Shown here one piece after another: positions 9,936 through 17,835 of a stretch of DNA of 64,000 bases. This DNA comes from Thalassotalea euphylliae (lineage in GTDB: Bacteria; Pseudomonadota; Gammaproteobacteria; Enterobacterales; Alteromonadaceae): positions 3,410,001-3,474,000 of the forward strand of contig NZ_QUOV01000001.1 of the NCBI RefSeq assembly GCF_003390395.1. Reading direction: 5' to 3'. The notes under the pieces were generated by a model. That model made no database searches and had not been told where the DNA came from. It saw nothing but the letters and a program-made list of their open reading frames with translations. A program made the position numbers and the translations under genes. Each line of letters begins with the position of its first letter. Positions within the stretch are counted from its first letter, which is position 1.

Positions 9936-10670
9936 TTACACCGCGACATTGAGCATCACAACATTTGCCAGTTTTGCTCTTAACTTGCTCATCATTTTAG
10001 GCAGCCAAGCATCAAGTTTGTGACTTTCGCGGATCATTTCATCAAGCAATGATGGATTTGATTTATCATTGACCACAGTGCCAACAATATTCACTTGTTT
10101 TGCCACCAGTTTTTCGATCCCTTCTTCTATTAGATTAGCAGGAGTTTTACCAGCCTCTACTACCATAATGGCACCATCACATACTTGGCAAACGGTACAG
10201 GCGGGAATATTGTGTTGATTAAGCATCGCCAATGATGCCGTATCAAAAACAATGCAATCGAATTCACTTAACCATTGATTGATAGCCTCAATCAGCAAAC
10301 TCGCTTCGCGATATTTTTTGATGGTCATCGCATCATTGCTGACAGGCAGAACGCTATACCCTTGCTCGTTTAAGTTGATAATGCCTGTATTAACTTGGCC
10401 TTGTGCAGCTTGTGATGTTGACTTTTGTGTTGGCATTGGCGCGTTCACCGCCTCTTGCAGTCGCGCTTTTAACACGGGGTTAAACGTATTAAGCTCGACC
10501 AAAAGCACCTTTTTATCTGAAGCCTGAGCTCGTTTCACCAAAGCTTCTGCGAGCGTCGATTTGCCTTCACCCGGCGCTGCCGAGGTGATAGCAATGGTGC
10601 GATAGTTAGCACCCAAGGTTTGGCTATAAACGGCCTCTACTTCGGCATAATGACTTGGTAAAGTAATCAT
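9936..10670 (-). CDS. sypD: BY-kinase-like P-loop ATPase (SypD-like), degenerate
   Basis: 244 residues of the CpsD/CapB (bacterial tyrosine kinase) family. Walker A is SAAPGEGKST near residue 33 and the Walker B region is CIVFDTASLA. The Walker A' motif, usually hhhDxDxR, reads LLVELNTFNP, so its Asp residues are missing. There is no tyrosine-rich C-terminal tail. It may therefore be a regulatory ATPase rather than an active autokinase. Its Wzz-type partner would be the SypO-like protein at 18920-20398. The start is immediately after the SypC-like stop codon, with GGAGGG inside the end of that gene, so translation is coupled. V. fischeri SypD occupies the same place. Confidence 0.83.
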   Translation of the reverse strand: MITLPSHYAEVEAVYSQTLGANYRTIAITSAAPGEGKSTLAEALVKRAQASDKKVLLVELNTFNPVLKARLQEAVNAPMPTQKSTSQAAQGQVNTGIINLNEQGYSVLPVSNDAMTIKKYREASLLIEAINQWLSEFDCIVFDTASLAMLNQHNIPACTVCQVCDGAIMVVEAGKTPANLIEEGIEKLVAKQVNIVGTVVNDKSNPSLLDEMIRESHKLDAWLPKMMSKLRAKLANVVMLNVAV

Positions 10671-12905
10671 CTAAAACCCTCCTGTGATGGCAACAAGTGA
10701 GACAACGCTGACCATATCTTTCACGTTTGACACAAATACATTCCAGTCACTGTTATTGATATCTGGTACGTAGACAGTGTCACCACTGCGTACCAATGGC
10801 AATTTGGTAAAATCAGGGCGTTTAACAAAGGTTTTTAAATCAAAACGTTGGCTTTGATTTTCACTAGCCTTAGCGGTTGAAATATTAACCACCATAATGT
10901 CTGTCAAATGCGCTTTGTCGGTTGGCCCGCCTGCTTCCGCCAACAAGTCTAAAATGGTCATTGCTTCGTTAAAGGTGTAACGACCAGGCTTAGCAACCGC
11001 GCCAATAATGCGCACCGTTTGTTCCTTTTTCTGATCTAACCAAGCTTTGTCGCGCTGCGGCACATAAATGGTATCGCCTGCACGAACCAGTGGCAGCAAG
11101 GTTTCGTCACCTGTTTCAAAATAAAGACCCAAATCTACCGTTGTCACTTTACTGGTGTAACCATTGCGGTGTGTCACTTTAATCGCATGAATATCCGCAA
11201 ATTGATTAGGTCCATCGGCAGCCGACAATATATCGAGAAAGTGCAGCTTATTGTCGAAGGCATAACGGCCTGGTTGACCCACTTGACCAAATACGTAAAT
11301 CGAACTTTCTTGTGACTGGCGTAACCAACGCGCTTTGTTGTCAATCACGTCTCTTGGTTTTTCCGGCACGATAATCGTGTCGCCTGCAGACACTTGTGGC
11401 AGTAATGAAAAGTCACCACCATCAGTAATAAAAGCTGCTAAATCAAAAGGTTTTTCTCGACTTGCTTGGCCGTTTCTTAGTACCTTGATTTGCGAAATGT
11501 CAGCATCTTGCGTTGGGCCACCGGCGTGCGCCAAAATATCAAGAAACGACATTTCATCACCCCATTCGTATCGACCCGGTTTAATTACCGCACCAATTAC
11601 GCGAATAGCACGATCTGGCGAAATCTTTAACCATGACTTCTCATTCATATCGGTTTTTTCTGGAACAAATATCGCGTCACCCGGTGAAATTTCTGGAATT
11701 TGGCGTGCGGCTAAGCCCTCGGTATAAGCTTGCAAGTCAAAGGCATCTACTTGTCCAGATGAGCGAATAATGCGTACTTGGCGCGTTTCAGCAAAACGTG
11801 TTGGACCACCAGCATTGGCTAAAATATCAAAAAAGGCAGTACCATCAGGTGCTTCATATGCGCCGGGCTTAAACACTTCGCCCATCACATAAATAGTACG
11901 CAAGCCCGTTTTAATCTCTTCTTCTTGGATTGGTACAAATAAAGTAGAGCCTGCTGTAATTGTCGGCATGCTAGTGGCATCACCAGTATCAAGGTAATGT
12001 TTTAAATCAAATAGCTGAGGAATACCTTGGTTAATCACACGAATATGTTCAACACCAGCATAACGAGTAACACCGCCAGCTCGCATCAGCATATCAACAA
12101 CCGTATTACCCGCTTTGTAAGAAAACACGCCGGGCTTTAACACTTCGCCAAATACTTTGATTGCTGTACCCGCTTCAGCACCGTCACCACTGGCTGATAA
12201 GGTTGCAGCATCAAAGTCCATTTGCACATTGCCAATTAGTGGAGAGGCTGGCACAAAGATCACATCTAGCGGTTGTAGCTCAGGCAAAATCGCGAAATCA
12301 CCCGTGTCTAAATATTTTTTATAATCAAAAGCAGTGACTTCACCCGCGCGATTTAACTGAATTTTATCAAGCTGAGCACCGGCGCTTGGTCCACCAGCTT
12401 GTTGCAACGCAAGTTGCACATTACCGTCTGCAGGTAAATCTATCATCCCCGGCTCTTTCACAAACCCAAGCACTCGCACAGGCAAGCGGCGTTCAATCAG
12501 CACAAGGTCAAAATCATCAATCGCACGGTATTGCTCAGCGAGTAACGCCTTAACATGCAAGGTCGCTGCCGCTAGCGGCATGCCGCCCAAGGTGACTTGT
12601 CCAATCTCAGGCAGCATCAGCAAACCTTCTTGATTAATTTGAAAGTGCTTTTCAAAATCAGCCTCACCTGGCAGGTTTAACTGAACAATATCACCAGCGC
12701 GCAATACTACTTGTTCCCGTACTACTTGTTCCGGTAACACTTGCTCATGCGCTAGTTGCTCCTGTGCTGAGGCAGATGATGACGCAATGATCGAGGTTGC
12801 TAGCGCTAACCAAGTGAGTGTTAGCAAAGCAAATGCTATGCAGCGTCGAGCAAAGCTATTCACATTCAAAACTAAACAAGATAGAAAAAACTGCCTATTC
12901 ATCAT
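10671..12905 (-). CDS. sypC: Polysaccharide export protein with six SLBB units (SypC-like)
   Basis: 744 residues. A signal peptide (hydrophobic stretch about 22-45, cleavage near SASAQ) leads to a Gln/Glu/Val heptad-like segment and a Poly_export domain (about 67-140, LRAGDIVQLNLPG). Six SLBB-type repeats follow, each with a core like (V/I)GxVxxPGxY followed by LDxLxxAGGPT; they start near residues 150, 250, 342, 433, 528 and 632. Typical Wza proteins have two or three and are about 370 aa, so this one is about twice as long. No lipobox is seen. The C-terminal 25 residues are hydrophobic. It probably forms the outer-membrane or periplasm-spanning conduit of the Syp-like EPS. It overlaps sypB by 11 bp. 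Confidence 0.87.
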   Translation of the reverse strand: MMNRQFFLSCLVLNVNSFARRCIAFALLTLTWLALATSIIASSSASAQEQLAHEQVLPEQVVREQVVLRAGDIVQLNLPGEADFEKHFQINQEGLLMLPEIGQVTLGGMPLAAATLHVKALLAEQYRAIDDFDLVLIERRLPVRVLGFVKEPGMIDLPADGNVQLALQQAGGPSAGAQLDKIQLNRAGEVTAFDYKKYLDTGDFAILPELQPLDVIFVPASPLIGNVQMDFDAATLSASGDGAEAGTAIKVFGEVLKPGVFSYKAGNTVVDMLMRAGGVTRYAGVEHIRVINQGIPQLFDLKHYLDTGDATSMPTITAGSTLFVPIQEEEIKTGLRTIYVMGEVFKPGAYEAPDGTAFFDILANAGGPTRFAETRQVRIIRSSGQVDAFDLQAYTEGLAARQIPEISPGDAIFVPEKTDMNEKSWLKISPDRAIRVIGAVIKPGRYEWGDEMSFLDILAHAGGPTQDADISQIKVLRNGQASREKPFDLAAFITDGGDFSLLPQVSAGDTIIVPEKPRDVIDNKARWLRQSQESSIYVFGQVGQPGRYAFDNKLHFLDILSAADGPNQFADIHAIKVTHRNGYTSKVTTVDLGLYFETGDETLLPLVRAGDTIYVPQRDKAWLDQKKEQTVRIIGAVAKPGRYTFNEAMTILDLLAEAGGPTDKAHLTDIMVVNISTAKASENQSQRFDLKTFVKRPDFTKLPLVRSGDTVYVPDINNSDWNVFVSNVKDMVSVVSLVAITGGF

Positions 12906-13839
12906 GACTCTCCTTGCCGTTAACTGCTATCAGCTGACTGCTCTTTAACTGTTGACTAGCTACCTGACTCGGCAGTGCCAAGCGTAATGATATTTTTGTA
13001 TAGCGATTGAAGACTTGTTGCGTTTGGTTAACTTCGCTTACCCTAGGCGCCGTTTCACCAACCGCTTCAATGCTAACTTTTTCAGCCGCAATGCCGGCAT
13101 CAATAAAGTAGCTAGCCACTTGCTCGGCTCGCGCTAAACTCAATGTCTGGTTATATTCAGTGCTGCCGTGGCTATCGGCATGGCCAGTAATCACAAGCCT
13201 AGACTCAGGAAAGCTTTTCATTAGTACCACGAGTTTTTCCAACGCTGGATAATAAATCGTTTTTAGCTTGGCCTGATCAAAGTCGTGTAAGGTTTCCGTG
13301 ATCACCGTATAACCTTGAACGCTGATATTGTTGCCAGCTTCTTGAGCCTGCCGTTGTTTTTGGCCTTGGTTTTGGCTTTGCTCTTGGCTATATGCGTCTG
13401 CCGATAAATTTACTACTTGGCACTGCTCGAAAGAGCCCTCTTTATACCAGTCTCTAAGTACCGTTACTTTATTGGTCTCGCTACAGCCGAAACGCCCATC
13501 AATGTAGTGACTAATGCATTCCAGTTTGCGTACTTGTCTGTCTAACTGAGTAAGCGAAATAAAGGCATCAGCATACATTTGCCCAGTGAACTCTTGCTCA
13601 GTTTTGTCCAGCAAGCGGTAGCCAACTTCAAGCTGACCAGCAACGCATTGATGGCTTAGTCGTGTTGTAAGCGACATCATTTTTAAGCGCGATGCTTGCA
13701 AGTACTCTTTCAGCACTAACTGATCAGGGCTTAACGCAGCGCCATTGCCATCAGCTGTCTGCTCGTTTGATGAGCTACACCCAGTCAAGACAAGCGTAGA
13801 ACTAGCAAGGATGATGGCCGACAATAAAGTGTGTTTCAT
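12895..13839 (-). CDS. sypB: OmpA-family lipoprotein (SypB-like)
   Basis: 314 residues. The lipoprotein signal peptide has lipobox LTGC at about residue 21. A helical, Gln-rich middle region contains four cysteines. A C-terminal OmpA-type peptidoglycan-binding domain (about 195-300) has the diagnostic ITGHADSHGSTEYNQ and LSLARAEQV stretches, with Asp and Arg at the positions that contact diaminopimelate. Likely an outer-membrane lipoprotein that ties the export apparatus to peptidoglycan. It starts one base after the SypA-like stop and overlaps the SypC-like gene, so A, B and C form a tight operon. V. fischeri SypB is also OmpA-like and in the same position. Confidence 0.87.
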   Translation of the reverse strand: MKHTLLSAIILASSTLVLTGCSSSNEQTADGNGAALSPDQLVLKEYLQASRLKMMSLTTRLSHQCVAGQLEVGYRLLDKTEQEFTGQMYADAFISLTQLDRQVRKLECISHYIDGRFGCSETNKVTVLRDWYKEGSFEQCQVVNLSADAYSQEQSQNQGQKQRQAQEAGNNISVQGYTVITETLHDFDQAKLKTIYYPALEKLVVLMKSFPESRLVITGHADSHGSTEYNQTLSLARAEQVASYFIDAGIAAEKVSIEAVGETAPRVSEVNQTQQVFNRYTKISLRLALPSQVASQQLKSSQLIAVNGKESHDE

Positions 13840-13840
13840 A

Positions 13841-14188
13841 TTACACCGCCTTCAACATACCAGCAGTCGTTACGTAGTGCTCCAAGCTGTCAAAGCAGTG
13901 AATAGTTTTATCTAGCATCAGCATTTTAAACAGCTCTTTAGGTTGCTCGTTCAAACCAACTACTGCCACTAACTTCCCTTTAGCAACCATACGCTTGTAT
14001 AAAAACACGATGGCGCCAATACCTGACGAGTCAATAAAATCGACATCTTTCAAGTCAATAACAATATCGGAAGATAATTCGGCGTAACTGGCTAGATCAG
14101 CTTTCATAGCTTTAACTGCATCAGCGTCTAAATCTTCGAATAACTTAATGACGACATCATTATTTAAGTTGTAAATTTCGTTCAGCAT
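13841..14188 (-). CDS. sypA: STAS-domain protein (SypA-like anti-sigma-factor-antagonist fold)
   Basis: About 115 residues forming a single STAS domain. The conserved loop reads DFIDSSGIGAIV, and the serine pair at about 54-55 matches the serine that partner-switching kinases phosphorylate in SpoIIAA and in V. fischeri SypA. The ATG at 14188 is chosen because GAGG lies 5 nt upstream; a GTG at 14194 overlaps that Shine-Dalgarno sequence. It is first in the A-B-C-D-F-E-G operon. In V. fischeri unphosphorylated SypA promotes biofilm formation and its state is set by SypE, which has a clear counterpart here. A sigma-54-like promoter lies about 90 bp upstream. Confidence 0.9.
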   Translation of the reverse strand: MLNEIYNLNNDVVIKLFEDLDADAVKAMKADLASYAELSSDIVIDLKDVDFIDSSGIGAIVFLYKRMVAKGKLVAVVGLNEQPKELFKMLMLDKTIHCFDSLEHYVTTAGMLKAV

Positions 14189-14276
14189 AAACACCTCGAC
14201 TTATCGCTTTATACGACTTTGTTTGATTTAAATTTATTGTTCATATTTCTTTGTTCGTATTTTCTTATTTAAAAAG

Positions 14277-14293
14277 AGCAAACTTCGAACCAA
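14277..14293 (-). promoter_or_regulatory. Sigma-54-like -24/-12 promoter of the sypA operon
   Basis: On the minus strand the bases read TTGG-TTCGAAG-TTTGCT. GG and GC are separated by exactly 10 nt, as in the sigma-54 consensus TTGGCACG-N4-TTGCW. It lies about 90 bp before the sypA start codon, leaving a leader near 78 nt. The operon encodes a GAFTGA-containing activator, and V. fischeri sypA is known to be sigma-54 dependent, which supports the call. The -24 half deviates (TT for CA). Confidence 0.55.
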
Positions 14294-14380
14294 AAAAAAT
14301 AAACCTTAATTTACAAAGACCTACAAGCAAAAACCATCTTTGAGTTATGTAGACTTTTGCAAATACCTGCAACTTGAATT

Positions 14381-14390
14381 GCAGAATGCA
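14381..14390 (-). promoter_or_regulatory. Candidate enhancer (activator) site TGCATTCTGC upstream of sypA
   Basis: The motif TGCATTYTGC occurs here about 100 bp upstream of the sigma-54-like site. The same motif lies upstream of the LruC-protein gene (24321-24330) and, in two overlapping copies on the opposite strand, upstream of the SypO-block lipoprotein (21066-21082). Distance and recurrence suit a SypG-type enhancer-binding protein. Binding is inferred. Confidence 0.4.
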
Positions 14391-14440
14391 AATCGCGAAA
14401 GTTCATAGTTAGCAACTAGAAATTAGGAACTTGAGACTAG

Positions 14441-14702
14441 GGCGTGTTGATCTTTCAGGGTTGTTTTTGCAGCAGTCTGTTTGGGTTTTATACAAGGCGG
14501 CACTTGTGCAGTGTAGTCATTCTCCATAAATAAGTGCCAACACAGTAGAAAATTCAAACAGACGCTGCCCTGCGGGTTCATCTAAACGCTTCCTGCTCAT
14601 TGTTGCTCGCTTCTTGCGTAGAACGACTATGTGACAAAGCGAGCGCCGCGATCAGAAAGCGTTTAGATTGAACAAAATTCAATCTCGAAAGATCAACACG
14701 CC
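14441..14702. mobile_element. MITE-like element with perfect 16-bp terminal inverted repeats and CTAG target duplication
   Basis: The ends are GGCGTGTTGATCTTTC (14441-14456) and its perfect reverse complement (14687-14702). Both are flanked by CTAG (14437-14440 and 14703-14706), which looks like a 4-bp target-site duplication. The 262-bp interior has no ORF but has two nested inverted repeats (CAGTCTGTTTG with CAAACAGACG; ATCTAAACGCTT with AAGCGTTTAGAT). CTAG fits the YTAR target of some IS5-group elements, so a non-autonomous derivative of such an IS is likely but not shown. It sits between the sypA promoter region and the YvcK-like gene and accounts for most of this 600-bp gap. Confidence 0.8.
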
Positions 14703-14746
14703 CTAGACAAGAAGCTCAAGAACAATTGGTATTGAAAGCAGTATAA

Positions 14747-14773
14747 GAAAAAGGCCCAAGATTTTAGCGGCCT
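14747..14773 (-). terminator. Possible weak terminator after the YvcK-like gene
   Basis: On the minus strand AGGCC, a 17-nt spacer and GGCCT are followed by a T-rich tract. The five-pair stem and large loop make it a weak candidate, about 45 bp after the gene's stop codon. Confidence 0.3.
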
Positions 14774-14816
14774 GTAGAATTCTATAATTGGAGAGTTAGG
14801 GGTGAAGTAAAATCAA

Positions 14817-15716
14817 CTAAAGAGCTTGTATTAACGGCGCCAGCAATTGTTTTAATTCTCTGGCATTGTGTCTACCTAAGCTATCGCTTGAAACGGAAAC
14901 GGGGTGAACCTTACCCCGCACTTCTTGAGTTGTTGGTGAGGCTTCTGCCATTCTTTGCTCAGGAATAAGAAAAATTACTTTGTGCCCAATACCTAGCGCT
15001 TCAAAAAACTGCATTTGTTTATTTAATTCGCCCTGCGCTATTTCAAATTCAGGCGCTACATTGGCAATAAAATAAAGGCGAATATTTGAGTTCGCATTGA
15101 TGGCTTCAACGACACCTGCGACAAGCAAGCTTGGAACAACGCTTGTATAAAAGCTGCCAGGGCCAAGCAATAGCACATCAGTTTTAGCAATTGCAGCAAG
15201 TACTTCGTCACTGGCATTTACAGCAGGGCGCAGTGCCAAGCGTTCAATCCCTAGTTGAGCTTTGTTATCAACTGCCAGCTCGCCGACAAGTTCTTCGCCA
15301 CAATTCAAATAGCCAACTAAATGGGTCGCCTGATCTGACATCGGCAGAATATCGGCTTGAATCCCCAAAAACTCACGCATTACTTTTACGCTATCGGTCG
15401 GCCTCAAGCAGAGTGAGTCCACCGCGCTGCACATTAGGTTTCCTAAGCTGTGACCTGATAAGTCACCCGCATTGTCAAACCGATACTCAAAAAGTATTGA
15501 TTTTATTGAATTTGATTCACTGAGCTTAGATAAACAGTAACGAATATCGCCCCATGCAATGCCTTCGCTATGCTCACGTAAACGCCCCGTTGAGCCACCA
15601 TTGTCTGTGGTACACACTATGCCAGTGAGGTGACAATGTTCAAATGTGTTGACAACGCTGAGCAGGTGACCAAGGCCATGGCCACCGCCGATACAGGTAA
15701 GGTTAACTAAATCCAT
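14817..15716 (-). CDS. YvcK/CofD-like (gluconeogenesis factor family) protein
   Basis: 299 residues of the CofD/YvcK fold. The N-terminus has the glycine-rich CIGGGHGLGHLL, then TDNGGSTGRLR near residue 38 and SLGNLM near 90, with LLLGPGSFYTSVVPSLL in the middle; all are hallmarks of YvcK, which binds UDP-sugars such as UDP-GlcNAc. At 299 aa it is close to the usual 300-320. No clear Shine-Dalgarno sequence precedes the ATG at 15716. It is flanked by the SypR-like gene 160 bp upstream and the sypA promoter/MITE region downstream. A role tying nucleotide-sugar supply to the EPS locus is inferred from position; its substrate is unknown. Confidence 0.8.
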   Translation of the reverse strand: MDLVNLTCIGGGHGLGHLLSVVNTFEHCHLTGIVCTTDNGGSTGRLREHSEGIAWGDIRYCLSKLSESNSIKSILFEYRFDNAGDLSGHSLGNLMCSAVDSLCLRPTDSVKVMREFLGIQADILPMSDQATHLVGYLNCGEELVGELAVDNKAQLGIERLALRPAVNASDEVLAAIAKTDVLLLGPGSFYTSVVPSLLVAGVVEAINANSNIRLYFIANVAPEFEIAQGELNKQMQFFEALGIGHKVIFLIPEQRMAEASPTTQEVRGKVHPVSVSSDSLGRHNARELKQLLAPLIQAL

Positions 15717-15876
15717 GTCATTAAATATAGATAATGTCCCAAAAGCTAAAGCGCCCGCTAATGCTAACTAACATCAACTTAAAAAGGCATAGTGTTCAGA
15801 AACTGTCGTTAACTTTAATTTATGCGCTTGCAGGGACTGTTGTCAATTTAACTTACTGTTCTCCTTACTCCCCACA

Positions 15877-16518
15877 TTACTGCCCTCGTCCTAGCACCAT
15901 AATCATCAGGGTTTTCACCATAATTTTAATATCCATGTATAACCAGCGAGCGACTGAGGTTAACGACATTGCATAGGCAAAGTCATACGCTATTTTTGAG
16001 CGTACATCGGCAAGTGAAGCGTCATAGCCTTGATTCACTTGCGCTAACCCCGTGATGCCTGGAATCACACCATAAGTACGTTCTAGATAAAATGGAATGT
16101 TCTCTTCCAGCTCTTTAGCAATTTCTGGGCGCTCAGGACGCGGGCCAATAATTGACATATCACCGCGTAGTACGTTGATAAACTGCGGCAACTCATCCAA
16201 ACGCACCTTGCGTAAAAATCGGCCAACAAGCGTCAAGCGGTTATCATTAGCGCTCGCCCAAACCGCACCTGTACCAGCTTCGGCATCAACGCGCATGGTG
16301 CGAAACTTGATCATCTCAAAATGATGGGTGCCCGATGTTGAAATCGCGCCAATACGTTCTTGGCGATAAAATACAGGCCCCTTGCTGGTTAACTTAATGG
16401 CTATGGCAATAACCACAAAAAATGGAGCACTTAACACTAAGCCAACGGCTGCGACGAATACATCAAATACGCGTTTTGCTTGACTAACTTCTGGGGTGAT
16501 AAAAACTTGCTTGTTCAT
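15877..16518 (-). CDS. sypR: Priming sugar transferase (polyprenyl-phosphate sugar-1-phosphate transferase, SypR-like)
   Basis: 213 residues, the short form of the bacterial sugar-transferase family. One N-terminal membrane segment (about 17-40) is followed by the catalytic core: KLTSKGPVFYRQERIG, KFRTMRVDAE, LRKVRLDELPQFINVL and MSIIGPRPERPE, and GITGLAQVNQGYD later. It should transfer a sugar-1-phosphate to undecaprenyl phosphate and so start repeat-unit synthesis. TAGGAG lies 6 nt before the ATG. It is last in the lipoprotein-O-P-Q-R block. V. fischeri sypR ends the syp locus in the same way, after P and Q. Confidence 0.88.
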   Translation of the reverse strand: MNKQVFITPEVSQAKRVFDVFVAAVGLVLSAPFFVVIAIAIKLTSKGPVFYRQERIGAISTSGTHHFEMIKFRTMRVDAEAGTGAVWASANDNRLTLVGRFLRKVRLDELPQFINVLRGDMSIIGPRPERPEIAKELEENIPFYLERTYGVIPGITGLAQVNQGYDASLADVRSKIAYDFAYAMSLTSVARWLYMDIKIMVKTLMIMVLGRGQ

Positions 16519-16590
16519 ATACTACTCCTAAGTTTTTCGACTCTTACGAATTTTTACTAATCTATTGTTACTAACGAATGTGACGACTGT

Positions 16591-17835
16591 TTACTCAACT
16601 TTTGACCATACTTTGGCTTGTAAACCTAGCATGTACTTAGTTGAGCCGATTAAGGCGACCCAATAACCGTTCACTAAGTAACAAATCATTTTTATGATGC
16701 CGCTTGCTGGTACTTTCCGGCTGATATTAAGCAGGCCTACACCTAAATAAAGCACCAGTTGTCCCGCAAGTGTTAACTGAAATAGCCATTGCCAATTTGT
16801 GTTTAGCTCGGTGCCAGCGTCTGCAAACAAGCCTAAAACCCCCACCAGTAGCAAATTGCTTAGCATTATAAAAAGCAAGATAAAAGGCATCAGCGCTCTT
16901 AGCACTTTACCGGAAATAAAGTTCACGGCATTCCACCCGTATTTCGGGTTCATTAGCGACGCTAGCATCAACATTTGTTGAAAGTTACCCGCCGCAATAC
17001 GTAAACGTCTTTGCATATCTTGCGCCAACTCAACTTGCTCAAGCTCAATCGCCGAGACGCGTGAATCATAAAGTACACGGTAACCTTGTTTAATTACCTG
17101 CATAGGGATTAAAAAGTCATCGTTAATGGTATCGGCCGGAATGTCTTCAAAAAAGTCAGAGCGAATTGCATAAAATGCACCGTGCGCGCCAATAACACTG
17201 GCTACCGAGCTTTCACGCTCGCGCACTTGGCGTTGATATTGCCAATACTTTTGCTCACCAACAGAGCCTTTATTGGCAAAACAATAACCGCCTGAAACCG
17301 CACCTACGCTAGCATCTTTAAAATTAGTATCGAGCATTAACAAAGCATTTACTGGCAGTAATGCTGAAACATCAGAAAACACGATATATTCATATTTAGC
17401 GCGTTTAACACCGTCTTTAAGCACTGCCACTTTACCGCGGTTCACATCAAAGTTAATCACTTGATAGTCCAACTCTTCTAAGCCTAATTCAGCTAACGCT
17501 TCCGTGGCTAAGCGATAGGTTTCATCGCGGCAACCATCACACAATAAAATCAGCTCAAAGCGATCACTCGGGTAATCCAAACAGCCTAAATTCCTGACTT
17601 TATCTGCAATAAAGGCTGCTTCGTTATACGCTGGGATCACGATAGAAAAACGGCGCATACTTTTATCATCGCCACTTTGCACATAATGGCGAGTAGCAAT
17701 TTCACGCAAAGGAGAGCGTTTATGCTTTGCCAATAGGCTAAGCAATACTGGGTAAAACACATGATGATAAATCACCAGAAATATCGCCAACACGAACAAT
17801 GCTGCTAGCATCATGGTAAAAGTGAAATAGCTCAT
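16591..17835 (-). CDS. sypQ: Membrane glycosyltransferase family 2 (SypQ-like)
   Basis: 414 residues. An N-terminal membrane helix (about 5-28) precedes a GT2 (GT-A) catalytic domain beginning RFSIVIPAYNEAAFI (about 62). Further on are CDGCRDET, a FSDVSALL metal-binding stretch, INDDFLIPMQV and a QRRLRIAAG motif standing in for QxxRW. Three or four C-terminal membrane segments (about 310-400) follow. This is the layout of processive or lipid-linked polysaccharide synthases. The start overlaps the SypP-like stop by 4 bp (ATGA), with GGGGG upstream. Confidence 0.85.
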   Translation of the reverse strand: MSYFTFTMMLAALFVLAIFLVIYHHVFYPVLLSLLAKHKRSPLREIATRHYVQSGDDKSMRRFSIVIPAYNEAAFIADKVRNLGCLDYPSDRFELILLCDGCRDETYRLATEALAELGLEELDYQVINFDVNRGKVAVLKDGVKRAKYEYIVFSDVSALLPVNALLMLDTNFKDASVGAVSGGYCFANKGSVGEQKYWQYQRQVRERESSVASVIGAHGAFYAIRSDFFEDIPADTINDDFLIPMQVIKQGYRVLYDSRVSAIELEQVELAQDMQRRLRIAAGNFQQMLMLASLMNPKYGWNAVNFISGKVLRALMPFILLFIMLSNLLLVGVLGLFADAGTELNTNWQWLFQLTLAGQLVLYLGVGLLNISRKVPASGIIKMICYLVNGYWVALIGSTKYMLGLQAKVWSKVE

